NCBI RefSeq assembly: GCF_016481275.1
Contig: NZ_JAEMNW010000003.1
Location: 434,001 to 498,000 of the forward strand
Origin: Antrihabitans auranticaus
GTDB taxonomy: Bacteria; Actinomycetota; Actinomycetes; Mycobacteriales; Mycobacteriaceae
Direction of reading: 5' to 3'
DNA length: 64,000 bases
In this document: piece by piece, positions 9,661-21,158 of the stretch
Numbering within the stretch: the first letter of the stretch is position 1
How the letters are laid out: every line of letters starts with the position of its first letter
Position numbers and translations under genes: made by a program
Notes under the pieces: generated by a model
Told to the model about the DNA's origin: nothing
Databases searched by the model: none
Seen by the model: the letters and a program-made list of their open reading frames with translations, nothing else

Positions 9661-9690
9661 ACTGCAGCCTCGGAGCCCCGAGGCTGCAGT
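9661..9690 (-). other. Perfect inverted repeat in the leader of the second mycolyltransferase
   Basis: The 13-base arms ACTGCAGCCTCGG and CCGAGGCTGCAGT are separated by only AGCC. It lies 60 bases ahead of the start at 9601. Read on the minus strand it is followed by CTCTGTTTGTATGTG, a weak T-rich tract. It could be a terminator for read-through from the gene upstream, or a leader hairpin affecting expression of the gene downstream. Confidence 0.6.
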
Positions 9691-9822
9691 GCAATTACGA
9701 CTAGGTCACACTCGCTCGCTGGACCATATTCGACTCCGGTCCATCGTGGCAAATAAGTGGCCCAGCTCACATCGAGCTAGGCCCGTTATTGGTTGGTGAC
9801 CCTATCTTGTCCGTCCCGTGTT

Positions 9823-9864
9823 GTCTCCCCCAGGTGTAAAGATTTCTCGTTACCTGGGGGAGAC
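9823..9864 (-). terminator. Probable GC-rich terminator after the third mycolyltransferase
   Basis: The 13-base arms GTCTCCCCCAGGT (9823-9835) and ACCTGGGGGAGAC (9852-9864) are exact reverse complements around a 16-base loop, 8 bases past the stop at 9873. No U tract follows on the minus strand, so it would be a U-less actinobacterial type of terminator. Confidence 0.65.
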
Positions 9865-9872
9865 CTGACAGG

Positions 9873-10949
9873 TCATCCGATATTGGCGCTCATATCCGGA
9901 ATCATGCGGTAGACGTTGTCCGCCCACCACGGCCAGCTGTGCGTTCCGACCGGCGGGAAGTCGTAGACGACGTTGTTGTAGCCGAGCGTCGCGAGCCGCA
10001 CCTGGAACGCCCTGGTGTTGACGAGGGCGATCGCTTCGAGGCCCATGCCATTGGCGGTGTTGTAGAGATCCACGAACGAGCGAGGCTGGTCGTAGACGCC
10101 CGGAATGCCGCTGCCGGATGCGATGTAGAGCCTGGTGCCGTTGTCACGCAGACGCGGTGCGAAGACGAACGGGTCGTTGCGCAGCCAGCGCGGATCCCAC
10201 GGGGGTCCCCACATGGCGTCGATGTTGTAGCCGTTCTGGCTCAGCATCGCGAGTCGCATGCCCTCTTTCATGCCCGGCGCAGAGACGTTCAGGTAGCCCG
10301 AGAACGAACCGGCGTAGGAGAACTGCTGCGGGTAGTAGGCAGCGAACATCAGGGCCGCGCTGCCACCCATGGAGAGTCCGAAGATGCCGTTACGGGTACG
10401 GCTGAAGCCGAGGCGATCCTGCAGTGCGCTCGGCAGCTGGTTCGTGATGAACGATTCCCAGCGGTACGGGAAGCGCTGCGACGAACCCGTCGACGAACCC
10501 GCGGATCCCGTGCCGAAGAACGTGCTCGGTGCGATCCAGTCGGAGTAGAAGCTGTTCTCGCCGCCGACCGGCATGACAACGTTGATGTTCCAGTCCATCA
10601 GCGCCTGGACGACGTTGGTGTCGATCTCCCAGCCGTTGAGGTCGTTGCGAGCGCGCAAACCGTCCAGGGCGTAGACGACCCGGTTGGTGTTTCCGTCGTT
10701 GGCGCGGAACACGCGCGACTTGAGCGGAACGCCGTTCGCATCGTTTACCCAGAAGTCGAAGCCGCGGGGGTTGAAGGCCGCAGACGCGGGCGCCGTGTTA
10801 CTGGTGACCGCGACACCGAGCGGAAGCAGAAGCGACAATGCGAGCGCTACAGCGACCCGCTTTACCCACGACGTGCTTCTCCGGTGACTCGTTTCCGTTT
10901 TTCTTTCCCTGCGGGGCGCGATTACTCGCATCGTCCCTGCCTCTCTCAT
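9873..10949 (-). CDS. Mycolyltransferase of the antigen 85 family
   Basis: A 358-residue antigen 85-type enzyme, most like the middle paralogue. The signal peptide (WVKRVAVALALSLLLPLGV) ends near APASAAF. The core includes VVMPVGGENSFYSDW, GIFGLSMGGSAALMFAA (Ser), NGMGLEAIALVNTRAF (Glu) and PVGTHSWPWW (His), so all triad residues are present. A Ser/Gly/Thr-rich insertion (FFGTGSAGSSTGSS) near residue 150 is absent from the other two. The ATG at 10949 has GGAAAGG seven bases upstream; a second ATG at 10931 is also possible. It is the first of the three fbp-like genes in transcription order, and lies 263 bases downstream of aftB. Confidence 0.95.
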   Translation of the reverse strand: MREAGTMRVIAPRRERKTETSHRRSTSWVKRVAVALALSLLLPLGVAVTSNTAPASAAFNPRGFDFWVNDANGVPLKSRVFRANDGNTNRVVYALDGLRARNDLNGWEIDTNVVQALMDWNINVVMPVGGENSFYSDWIAPSTFFGTGSAGSSTGSSQRFPYRWESFITNQLPSALQDRLGFSRTRNGIFGLSMGGSAALMFAAYYPQQFSYAGSFSGYLNVSAPGMKEGMRLAMLSQNGYNIDAMWGPPWDPRWLRNDPFVFAPRLRDNGTRLYIASGSGIPGVYDQPRSFVDLYNTANGMGLEAIALVNTRAFQVRLATLGYNNVVYDFPPVGTHSWPWWADNVYRMIPDMSANIG

Positions 10950-11212
10950 CTGGCGGCCTTTCCTGTCACACGGCCGGTCGCCGCTTTGTCCGCAGCGTTA
11001 CTGCATCGATCACTGAGGCTCCCGAGACCTGTGTGACTGATGTGACTCGCTGGGGCATATCTTCAAGGTAGATCGTCCATTTGGCGTCTTCAGTTACCGA
11101 ACCGTGACCAAAGTAACGCGAACCGATACCGATCCGCTGCGACTCGGAAACAACTGGCCAATTCGACCCGCTTGAAACGTCTACACCAACCTGTGCAACG
11201 TACTAGCAACGC
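10950..11212. other. Non-coding region between aftB and the mycolyltransferases
   Basis: I see no coding potential here. The stretch follows the aftB stop and precedes the first mycolyltransferase on the minus strand, so it probably holds that gene's promoter. A near repeat, TGTGACTGATGTGACTC (about 11032-11048), is the only pattern noticed. Confidence 0.4.
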
Positions 11213-13174
11213 TCAGCTTCCGCCAACCACCTTCGGCGGCGGAATCAGTTCACAGCGCTCGATCTCGTACCGCGGCACCCGGTCGAATCGATAATCGGCG
11301 AAATGCAGCGCCCGTTTCAAATTCTGTTTCCAGCGATCGAATGTCAGCTCCGATCGGTAGGAAGTGAGCAGGTCTCGCGTTTCCTGGCATGTGAGCGCGA
11401 CCCGTGCCTGCTCGATCCAGTCTTCGTCCAAGTAGGACGGCAACCAGGGATGCATACCGACCAGTCCGAGATCCGCGATCACCCAGTCCGGATACAGACT
11501 CTTGTCGTGTCCGATGCGGCCGTCCGTCAGGCGGTCGCTGTGCGCTGCCAGTGGATACGCCAGGCCCATCGGGTCGAGAACGCGCACATCGAGCGGCACG
11601 TTCATGCTCGTCATTCCCAAGTTCAGAAAATAGACGGTGTGCCCGGCGCCACCCTCCGGGATGGGCAAGGGCGGGGGTACGACGTCCCAGTACATGAACG
11701 AAGGCGTGTTCAGCAGCAGGCCGCCGTTGGGAGTCTCCTCGATGGCTTCGACCATCGGGCGCATCCGCGGATAGTCGAGGTAGTCCTCCGCAAGAATCGG
11801 GTGCTCGTGACCGGTGTTGAGCACGTAGTAGGCGCGCTCGTCGACAATTCCCGTCTTGCCGATCGTCGTGCCTGCAGCACTGCCTGTCATCGTGACGATG
11901 GTGAATGCCCAGGCGAGGGTCGCCACCCACGCGACAGCGACGACGAGGGCGCTGGTTTTCTCCCGCGACGACCACGCCGATCGGCGTTCCGGCACCCGAA
12001 GCGGCAAGACGGCCACCGGCAACAGAAAGCAGAAGACGACGGGCAGCAGCATTCGCCCGTGCATGAAGTCGCCGCCGACGCGCAGCGAATAGACCAGCAA
12101 TAGCGCTCCGCTGAACAGGATCAGCCCGACGACCGTGCCGGGTGCCCGCAAACGGGACTGCACCCGCTGTGCCCGCTCCCGAATTCCGGCAGGAGCCGCA
12201 GCCCTTCGGCCCGATTTGCGCGACGCGGATCCCCACACGACCGCGGCGCCGCCGATGGCGACGACCAGCACGCCGAAATACAGGTGGTAGGGCAACACGA
12301 GGTTCCACAGATACGCGAAGCCTTGCGACCATTTCGATCCCGCCGCATCCTTCGCGACGGCGGTGTTCGGATACGGCAGCGCGTAGTAGCCCATCCGCCA
12401 GATCTGGTACCCGACCGGCACCGCACCGGCGACGACCACCATCGCGGCGCGCACGGTCCAGCGGTCCTGCGGCGAGAGGAATACGAGTCCGAGGGCGAGA
12501 ACCGAGATCAACACCAGTTCGGGCCGGACGAGCGGACCCAGGCCGGCGAAGAAAGCAAGTATCAGTGTCGATGCGACGCTGGGAGTCGGCCGCACCGACC
12601 AACGGACGAGCAAAAGGAAGATCAGCGCGAGCCAGAAGATGACCAGACAGCTTTCGAGGCCCGACGAGGCATAGTCACGCGCGGGCGGCAGCGCGATGTA
12701 GACGAGCGCGCCCGCCGGAACCAGAAGCAAACCGCCGCTTCCCGACAGCCGCGCGCGATACAGCGTTGCGGACGCGATCATCCCGATCACGATTGCGGCA
12801 ACCGAAAGGGTCAGCGAAATCGTAAGGACGACGTACTCGAGGCGCGCCTGGCTCAGCCAGCTGAAGGCATAAACGATGTAGGTCCAGGCTGCACTCGTGT
12901 TCGTCTCGACCCGTTCGCCCATGTTGAACACCGGACCGTTCCCGGCGAGCAAATTGCGGACCGTGCGCAGCACGATGAGTCCGTCGTCGGCGATCCACCG
13001 CCGCTCCCAGCCACCCCAGAGGAAGAACAGCGCGGTGACGACGATGCCCGCAGGGAACACCGCGCGGTACAGGGTCCGGTCCGCGGCGGCGCGTGAGCGT
13101 TCGACCGCTTTCGCGTCGGATCGCCGAGCCCTGTGCGCCGAGGACGCCTCATCAAACGAGGTAGACAGCGACAC
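11213..13174 (-). CDS. aftB: Arabinofuranosyltransferase AftB
   Basis: AftB is a GT-C membrane enzyme that adds the terminal beta-1,2-linked arabinofuranose of arabinogalactan from decaprenyl-phosphoarabinose. I choose the GTG at 13174 (VSLSTSFDEA), because GGAG lies about seven bases upstream and it overlaps the ubiA end by only 23 bases. This gives 653 residues, near the 627 of the tuberculosis protein. After a charged N-terminus, the first membrane segment (FPAGIVVTALFFLWGG) is followed by ERRWIADDGLIVLRTVRNLL, containing the acidic DD expected in the first periplasmic loop of GT-C enzymes. About nine to ten further membrane segments follow, then a soluble C-terminal domain from about residue 410 (MYWDVVPPPLPIPEGG). 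The gene order ubiA-aftB is the conserved one. Confidence 0.93.
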   Translation of the reverse strand: MSLSTSFDEASSAHRARRSDAKAVERSRAAADRTLYRAVFPAGIVVTALFFLWGGWERRWIADDGLIVLRTVRNLLAGNGPVFNMGERVETNTSAAWTYIVYAFSWLSQARLEYVVLTISLTLSVAAIVIGMIASATLYRARLSGSGGLLLVPAGALVYIALPPARDYASSGLESCLVIFWLALIFLLLVRWSVRPTPSVASTLILAFFAGLGPLVRPELVLISVLALGLVFLSPQDRWTVRAAMVVVAGAVPVGYQIWRMGYYALPYPNTAVAKDAAGSKWSQGFAYLWNLVLPYHLYFGVLVVAIGGAAVVWGSASRKSGRRAAAPAGIRERAQRVQSRLRAPGTVVGLILFSGALLLVYSLRVGGDFMHGRMLLPVVFCFLLPVAVLPLRVPERRSAWSSREKTSALVVAVAWVATLAWAFTIVTMTGSAAGTTIGKTGIVDERAYYVLNTGHEHPILAEDYLDYPRMRPMVEAIEETPNGGLLLNTPSFMYWDVVPPPLPIPEGGAGHTVYFLNLGMTSMNVPLDVRVLDPMGLAYPLAAHSDRLTDGRIGHDKSLYPDWVIADLGLVGMHPWLPSYLDEDWIEQARVALTCQETRDLLTSYRSELTFDRWKQNLKRALHFADYRFDRVPRYEIERCELIPPPKVVGGS

Positions 13175-14078
13175 CCACCACTCCGATCCAAGCCACCGCC
13201 AGGAATTGCAGCACCCGATCGCCGAGTGCAATCTCCTCCGGCTCACCTGCCTCGCCGCCGTCGACGTCGACCGCGTAGCGGAGGATCGCGACGGTGAACG
13301 GCACCATCGATATGGCGTACCAGTTCGAGCCCTTTTCGGCATCCTGCTCGAAGGCCCACAGGCCGTAGCAGATGACGACGGCGGTCGCGGAAAGCGTCCA
13401 CACGAAGCGTAGATAGGTCGGGGTGTAGTACTCGAGCGACTTTCGGATCTTCGCGCCCGTCCCGAGCGCGAGCTGCAACTCCGCATACCGCTTGCCCGCG
13501 GCCATGAACAACGACCCGAAGGCCATGATCAAGAGGAACCACTTCGACAGTGGGATGTCTGCGGCCGCGCCGCCTGCGATCGCGCGCAGGAGGAAGCCGG
13601 ACGAGACAATGCAGATGTCGAGAACGGGCTGGTGCTTCAGTCCGAAGCAGTAGGCGAGCTGCACGCCGATATATACGGCCATCACCACGGCGAGATGCCA
13701 GTTGGCGGTGAACGAGAGTGCGATCGAGCCGACTAGAAACACGACCGACAGCGCGAAGGCGAGGTTGACCGGGAGTACACCCGCGGCGATCGGCCGGAAC
13801 CGTTTCGTCGGATGCGCGCGGTCGGCTTCGACGTCCATCGCGTCGTTGACCAGGTAGATGCCGGACGCTGCGAGACAGAATGCGACGAAAGCGATGCCGA
13901 CCGGCCCGAGGACTTCTACCTCGTTGGCCGACCCCGCTGCGAGCGGTGCAGCGAGAACGAGCACGTTCTTGACCCACTGGCGCGGGCGGATTGCTTTGAC
14001 GATGCCGCCTGCGAGCGTCTTGGGCGGACCCTTGACGACGGCTTCTTCGAGATCGTGGCCCGTCGGCTCTTCACTCAT
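13152..14078 (-). CDS. ubiA: Decaprenyl-phosphate phosphoribosyltransferase (UbiA, Rv3806c type)
   Basis: A 308-residue UbiA-superfamily membrane protein that transfers 5-phosphoribose from PRPP to decaprenyl phosphate, the first committed step towards decaprenyl-phosphoarabinose. The opening RPRQWVKNVLVLAAPLAAG and the motif NDAMDVEADRAHPTKRFRPI are diagnostic, the latter giving the Asp-rich Mg-pyrophosphate site. A second acidic motif lies in a later loop (YCFGLKHQPVLDI). Eight to nine hydrophobic segments can be counted. It overlaps aftB at its 3' end and starts 10 bases past the PAP2 gene, so the block is clearly one operon with glfT2 and glf. Confidence 0.95.
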   Translation of the reverse strand: MSEEPTGHDLEEAVVKGPPKTLAGGIVKAIRPRQWVKNVLVLAAPLAAGSANEVEVLGPVGIAFVAFCLAASGIYLVNDAMDVEADRAHPTKRFRPIAAGVLPVNLAFALSVVFLVGSIALSFTANWHLAVVMAVYIGVQLAYCFGLKHQPVLDICIVSSGFLLRAIAGGAAADIPLSKWFLLIMAFGSLFMAAGKRYAELQLALGTGAKIRKSLEYYTPTYLRFVWTLSATAVVICYGLWAFEQDAEKGSNWYAISMVPFTVAILRYAVDVDGGEAGEPEEIALGDRVLQFLAVAWIGVVGVAVYLV

Positions 14079-14087
14079 TGGCGCAGC

Positions 14088-14628
14088 TCATCGTTCTCCC
14101 AGTTGTTTCTCCGCCGCAAGGACTGCAGCGGCCGACGCAGCGCCCAGCGCAGCACCGGCAAGCACGTCGGTCGGGTAGTGGACGCCGAGCACCATTCGCG
14201 AGAGCAGCATCGGCGGCACAAGTAACGCAGGCAAGGGTAGTCCGGTCAACCTGCCCATCAATACCGCCGCTGCCGTTGTCGACGTCGCGTGCGATGACGG
14301 AAAGCTCAATTTACTGGGTGTCGAAACGTTGATTGCCACATTCGGGTGGTCGGGGCGCGGGCGTCGGACGACCCGCTTGATCACGATCGAAGCAGCGTGC
14401 GCACCGACCGCACCGACCGCCACACCCGCCCACTGGCGGCGCCGCGGCTTGTCCAGTGCATAGCCGACTGCAGCGCAACCGATCCAGCCGAGCGCGTGCT
14501 CGCCGAAGTGGGACATGCCGCGCGCAGTGGCAATCACCGACGGATGCGAACCGGCGCCGGACTGGATCGCTTCGAGGATCGCCACCTCCGGCGGAGCCGC
14601 CGGGATGGTGACGGTGTGATCGTGCTCG

Positions 14629-14651
<23 letters not shown>
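14088..14651 (-). CDS. PAP2-family phosphatase (Rv3807c type)
   Basis: A 187-residue membrane phosphatase with all three PAP2 motifs: KRVVRRPRP, SFPSSHAT, and SRMVLGVHYPTDVLAG. The mycobacterial homologue has been proposed to remove the 5-phosphate from decaprenyl-phosphoryl-5-phosphoribose, the product of the neighbouring UbiA, ahead of epimerisation to the arabinose donor. Four to five hydrophobic segments are visible. The GTG at 14651 overlaps the end of glfT2 by 23 bases, a translationally coupled arrangement. Placement between glfT2 and ubiA is the conserved order and supports the assignment. Confidence 0.92.
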
Positions 14652-17958
<3,307 letters not shown>

Positions 17959-18093
17959 ATGCCTTCCCACCACCAGCACCGCCGCAGGCTCTACATCGCC
18001 GTAACCGCGACTCTCATCGGGCTGCTTCTCGCGAAGTTCCTCGCGTGTGCCGAACCTGTCCGCGAGCGTCTCGATCATCTTCGTCACACCTGA
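17959..18093 (+). CDS. Candidate small membrane protein, 44 residues
   Basis: An ATG with AAGGGG six bases upstream opens a 44-codon frame. The product begins MPSHHQHRRR, continues with one hydrophobic helix (LYIAVTATLIGLLLAKFLACA) and ends in a charged tail, PVRERLDHLRHT. A basic N-terminus before a single membrane span is what a small inner-membrane protein looks like, and third codon positions are mostly G or C through the helix. It diverges from glf. I know no family for it. It may be chance; conservation in relatives would decide. Confidence 0.4.
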   Translation: MPSHHQHRRRLYIAVTATLIGLLLAKFLACAEPVRERLDHLRHT

Positions 18094-18139
18094 CGAAAGA
18101 TGAGTGCAGCGCTGCTCGCACAGCACCGCACCCACCTGC

Positions 18140-18913
18140 TTACATCCGGTCCGCGAAGACCTTCATCGCGTCACGAACGAACACAGCCGTGCCGACTCCG
18201 TGCCCGTCATAGTTCGCAGTGAACCGCGGATCGTCGACGTACATCTGCCCGATCCCGGCAAAAGCTTCGGCCGTCGGCCGGCGCCCCTGCCAGCCACCCG
18301 TCATCCACGCGTAGTGGCGACTGGTGATCGCCTGAACCTCGGCGCTGCCGGGATCCAGGCCCGCCTTGTGCGCGTCGGCGAACGCGGTTGCAATGTCGAC
18401 CTGGCGCTGCTGGAAATCCGCTTTCTCCGCGGCACTCAGTCCGCGCCACCACCGGTCGCCGCTTTCGTAGGCGTCCTTACCCCACCGCTCGATCACCTCG
18501 TCCTTGTATTGCGTGTGATCGAAGCCGTCGAAAACTTCCGATGCCATCAGTTCTTCACCTCCTTTCGTTTTTCGTAGTGTCGTTTTCACCGATTCGATCT
18601 GCCGCCGAATTCGATCCTGTTCCTGTTCGAGCAGTGCCAGGTGAATCCGGAGAGCAGTTGCCGTGTCCTTCTCGCCTTCCAGAACATCGGCGATCACCGG
18701 CAACCCCAGCCCCAATTCGCGCAGCAACAGAATTCGCTGCAGCCGCACCAGTGAGTTCTGGTCGTAGTACCGATAACCGTTGCTGCCGATGCGGGCCGGT
18801 GCCAGCAGCCCGACGTGCCCGTAGTGGCGCAGCGTTCTACTCGTCGTACCTGCGGCTTTGGCCAGGTCCTGGATCGACCACTCGACCCGGCTCTGATGCG
18901 TTCGGCTCTGCAC
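18140..18913 (-). CDS. MerR-family regulator with TipAS-like drug-binding domain
   Basis: A 257-residue regulator of the TipAL type. The N-terminal winged helix has WSIQDLAKAAGTTSRTLRHY and IGSNGYRYYDQNSLVRLQRI, followed by a long dimerisation helix (LALLEQEQDRIRRQIESVK). From about residue 130 comes a TipAS domain, recognised by YESGDRWWRGLSAAEKADF and ITSRHYAWMTGGW. In Streptomyces, TipAS binds thiopeptides and similar multidrug ligands and activates promoters with overlong spacers. The start is taken as the GTG at 18913 (VQSRTHQSR), 38 bases downstream of a MerR-type promoter. It is divergent from the HD-GYP gene. No obvious efflux gene is adjacent, so the likely target is its own promoter plus distant genes. 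Confidence 0.88.
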   Translation of the reverse strand: MQSRTHQSRVEWSIQDLAKAAGTTSRTLRHYGHVGLLAPARIGSNGYRYYDQNSLVRLQRILLLRELGLGLPVIADVLEGEKDTATALRIHLALLEQEQDRIRRQIESVKTTLRKTKGGEELMASEVFDGFDHTQYKDEVIERWGKDAYESGDRWWRGLSAAEKADFQQRQVDIATAFADAHKAGLDPGSAEVQAITSRHYAWMTGGWQGRRPTAEAFAGIGQMYVDDPRFTANYDGHGVGTAVFVRDAMKVFADRM

Positions 18914-18950
18914 GTCCTGCTCTTTTCGTCTCGATCTCGTCGATGTTCCA

Positions 18951-18981
18951 AGGATGCATCTTGACGTTGCGTCAATGTCAA
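18951..18981 (-). promoter_or_regulatory. MerR-type promoter/operator of the TipA-like gene
   Basis: Read on the minus strand: a -35 TTGACA (18981-18976), a 19-base spacer containing the dyad TTGACG-CAA-CGTCAA (18961-18975), and a weak -10 CATCCT (18956-18951). A 19-base spacer holding an operator dyad is the defining layout of MerR-activated promoters. It fits autoregulation of the gene starting at 18913. Confidence 0.65.
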
Positions 18982-19036
18982 CACGCCAAAACAAACAAAC
19001 CCCCAGTTTGCTCGAAAGCAGTGCCACAATGCGGGC

Positions 19037-20620
19037 ATGCCATCGGCGGTGACCTGGCCAGAGCTTGCGGCCGCAATTTCTCTCGCGGCCGATACCGGTA
19101 TGGCACAACCACTGGAAAGCGGCTTGGCGACGTGTTTGGTCGCCGACCGATTGAGTGCGCAATTGGCACTTTCGCCGGACGTCCGACGCCGTGTGTACTA
19201 CCTGTCGTTGCTGCAACACATCGGCTGCACGGCGGCGTCGGCAGAAATGGCGACAGTGCTCGGCGACGAAATGGTGATGCGCCAACATTCTGCGACGCTC
19301 GATTTCAGCGATCAACGACAATTACTACGGTTCATGTTGAGCCATGTCGCCCGCACCAACGCACCCCTCGCCCGGCCCGCGGCGCTCGCCCGACTGCTCG
19401 TGCTCGGCCGCGCATACGGCGATATCTCCAAAGACGTATGCGAGGCCGCGCAAATTCTCGGCCGCCGCTGCGGGTACGACCCGGACCATCTCACGGACCT
19501 CGCGAGCAGCTACGAGAACTGGGACGGTTCCGGCTTCCCGGGTAAAGCCGCGGGCGAGGCGATCCCACTCCCGGTGCGGGTCGTGCAAGTGGCTTCGCTT
19601 GCCGTCGCGGGTCACCGGCACGGCGGGGTTCGAGGTGGCGCCGATCTGGTCAGGGAACGGTCCGGGCGCGGCCTCGACCCGAGCGTCTCGGTCGCCTTCC
19701 TCGCCGACCCCGACATGGTCCTCGCACCGATTCAGGTGGTCGGTTCGCTCTGGGACGCGGTGGTCGCGGCGGCGCCGGAGGTCGCTCCGATGGCCCCCGA
19801 CGAGGTCGACGACGCGCTGCGGGCAATCGCGGATTTCACCGACCTCAAATCGCCGTACCTGATCGGTCATTCGTCCGGCGTCGCGGAACTCGCGGCGCAC
19901 GCAGCGGTAGTTGCGGGGCTCGAACCGGAATACATGTGCCTGTTGCGCCGTGCGGGGTACGTGCACGACATCGGCCGAATCGGCATCAGCGCGAGCATTT
20001 GGGGACGGCCGGGCCCACTGCGACCGGACGAGTGGGAGCTCGTCCGGCTGCACCCGTACTACACAGACCGCGTCCTCGACCGGACACCGTTTCTGCGCGA
20101 GCTTTCCGCGGTCGCCTCGCAACACCACGAGCGGCTCGACGGCAGCGGTTACTCGCGGGGCATCGAGCGCATGCCGAAGCCGGCCCGCATTCTTGCCGCG
20201 GCCGACGTCTACCACGCGATGCGCGAACGTCGGCCACACCGCCCCGCTCTCACCCCGCAGGCGGCGGCGACCCAATTGCACGCCGAAGTCGGCGCTCGAC
20301 ACCTCGACGGCAACGCGGTCGATGCAGTGCTCGAAGCGGTGGCCAATCCCGTGCCGACCGACCTTCCGACAATCCCCGGCCTGACCGCCGCGGAGGTCGG
20401 CGTCTTGATCGAAGTCGGTCGCGGACGCGACAACAAGGAGATCGGGCGCACACTGGGGCTCGCCGCGAAACAGGTCGACGGCATGCTCGCGAGCATCTAC
20501 CCGACCATCGGCGTCGGCACTCGCGCGGGCGCGACACTGTACGCGCTGGAGCGTCGAATCGTGCCGACGATCGTGAGAGCCTCGCCACACTCGGGCGCGC
20601 GCTCGCGGTACGCGGACTAG
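19037..20620 (+). CDS. Tandem HD-GYP-like phosphohydrolase with C-terminal LuxR-type HTH
   Basis: A 527-residue protein with two HD-GYP-like halves and a DNA-binding tail. The first half (about residues 1-200) lacks a full HD pair (LLQHIGCTAAS) but keeps ENWDGSGFPGK, so it looks degenerate. The second half is intact, with GYVHDIGRIGIS (His310-Asp311), HPYYTDRVL, and QHHERLDGSGYSRG (His363-His364). HD-GYP domains often cleave cyclic di-GMP, but other substrates are known. The C-terminus, from about residue 450 (PGLTAAEVGVLIEVGRG, NKEIGRTLGLAAKQVD), is a LuxR/GerE helix-turn-helix. That combination suggests a regulator whose DNA binding is tied to a phosphohydrolase or a ligand-sensing HD fold. 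It is divergent from the MerR gene. Confidence 0.85.
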   Translation: MPSAVTWPELAAAISLAADTGMAQPLESGLATCLVADRLSAQLALSPDVRRRVYYLSLLQHIGCTAASAEMATVLGDEMVMRQHSATLDFSDQRQLLRFMLSHVARTNAPLARPAALARLLVLGRAYGDISKDVCEAAQILGRRCGYDPDHLTDLASSYENWDGSGFPGKAAGEAIPLPVRVVQVASLAVAGHRHGGVRGGADLVRERSGRGLDPSVSVAFLADPDMVLAPIQVVGSLWDAVVAAAPEVAPMAPDEVDDALRAIADFTDLKSPYLIGHSSGVAELAAHAAVVAGLEPEYMCLLRRAGYVHDIGRIGISASIWGRPGPLRPDEWELVRLHPYYTDRVLDRTPFLRELSAVASQHHERLDGSGYSRGIERMPKPARILAAADVYHAMRERRPHRPALTPQAAATQLHAEVGARHLDGNAVDAVLEAVANPVPTDLPTIPGLTAAEVGVLIEVGRGRDNKEIGRTLGLAAKQVDGMLASIYPTIGVGTRAGATLYALERRIVPTIVRASPHSGARSRYAD

Positions 20621-20627
20621 GCCCGCG

Positions 20628-21044
20628 CTACGTTCCGGCGACCCACGTCAGAAGCGGCGGTCGAACCGACGCACATCGCGGCCCGCCGCATTCGTCGGTC
20701 AATGTGAGCTGGGCCTCCACGGTGTCGCATCCGACCATGTCGGACGGGAGTTCGCAGATGTGCAGTTTCGCCCGCCGAAACATCGACCAACTGCCGTCGG
20801 CTTCCAGGTTTCCCCAGCTCAGGTACAAGAACCGGGCTCCCCTGCGGCCGTGAACGTACGGACCCCGAAAATCGGGACCGGTCGCAGTTTCGGCAACCGT
20901 CACGTCGAACTCGAACACCGCCGAGTCCGCGTCCCCCGGCACCTGATCCACGACCTCACGACCACGCTGCACGCCGACATGGACGTTCTCGGCGGCGCCG
21001 AACTTCCGCCCCGGCAACTTCGTGCCGACAATCCGTACCCGCAC
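20628..21044 (-). CDS. DUF5990 family protein
   Basis: About 138 residues. The pattern VRIVGTKLPG, VHVGVQRGREVVDQVPGD, GPDFRGPYVHGRRGARFLYLSWG and MFRRAKLHI matches the DUF5990 family of small actinobacterial cytoplasmic proteins of unknown function. The start is uncertain: the GTG at 21044 gives a product beginning at VRVRIVG, while a TTG at 21053 or 21068 would lengthen it slightly. It converges with the HD-GYP gene, leaving seven bases between stops, and diverges from the START-FadD fusion. No regulatory site is visible between them. Confidence 0.75.
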   Translation of the reverse strand: MRVRIVGTKLPGRKFGAAENVHVGVQRGREVVDQVPGDADSAVFEFDVTVAETATGPDFRGPYVHGRRGARFLYLSWGNLEADGSWSMFRRAKLHICELPSDMVGCDTVEAQLTLTDECGGPRCASVRPPLLTWVAGT

Positions 21045-21158
21045 GATTGCCAACCTAACTGTTACCAACAGTTCTTGACCCCGGGTGAGCGTAGTCAGTA
21101 CAAATACTCACACATGCCAACGCAAACCGGGGGCCAAGCCTGACGGGAACAACTCAGA

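Noticed and set aside
6505-10949. Possible assembly duplication of the mycolyltransferase genes
   Set aside because: The three genes differ in length, domain content and many residues, so they are true paralogues.
11032-11048. TGTGACTGATGTGACTC near-repeat as an MtrA or CRP site
   Set aside because: The spacing and bases do not match either consensus well enough, and the repeat could be chance.
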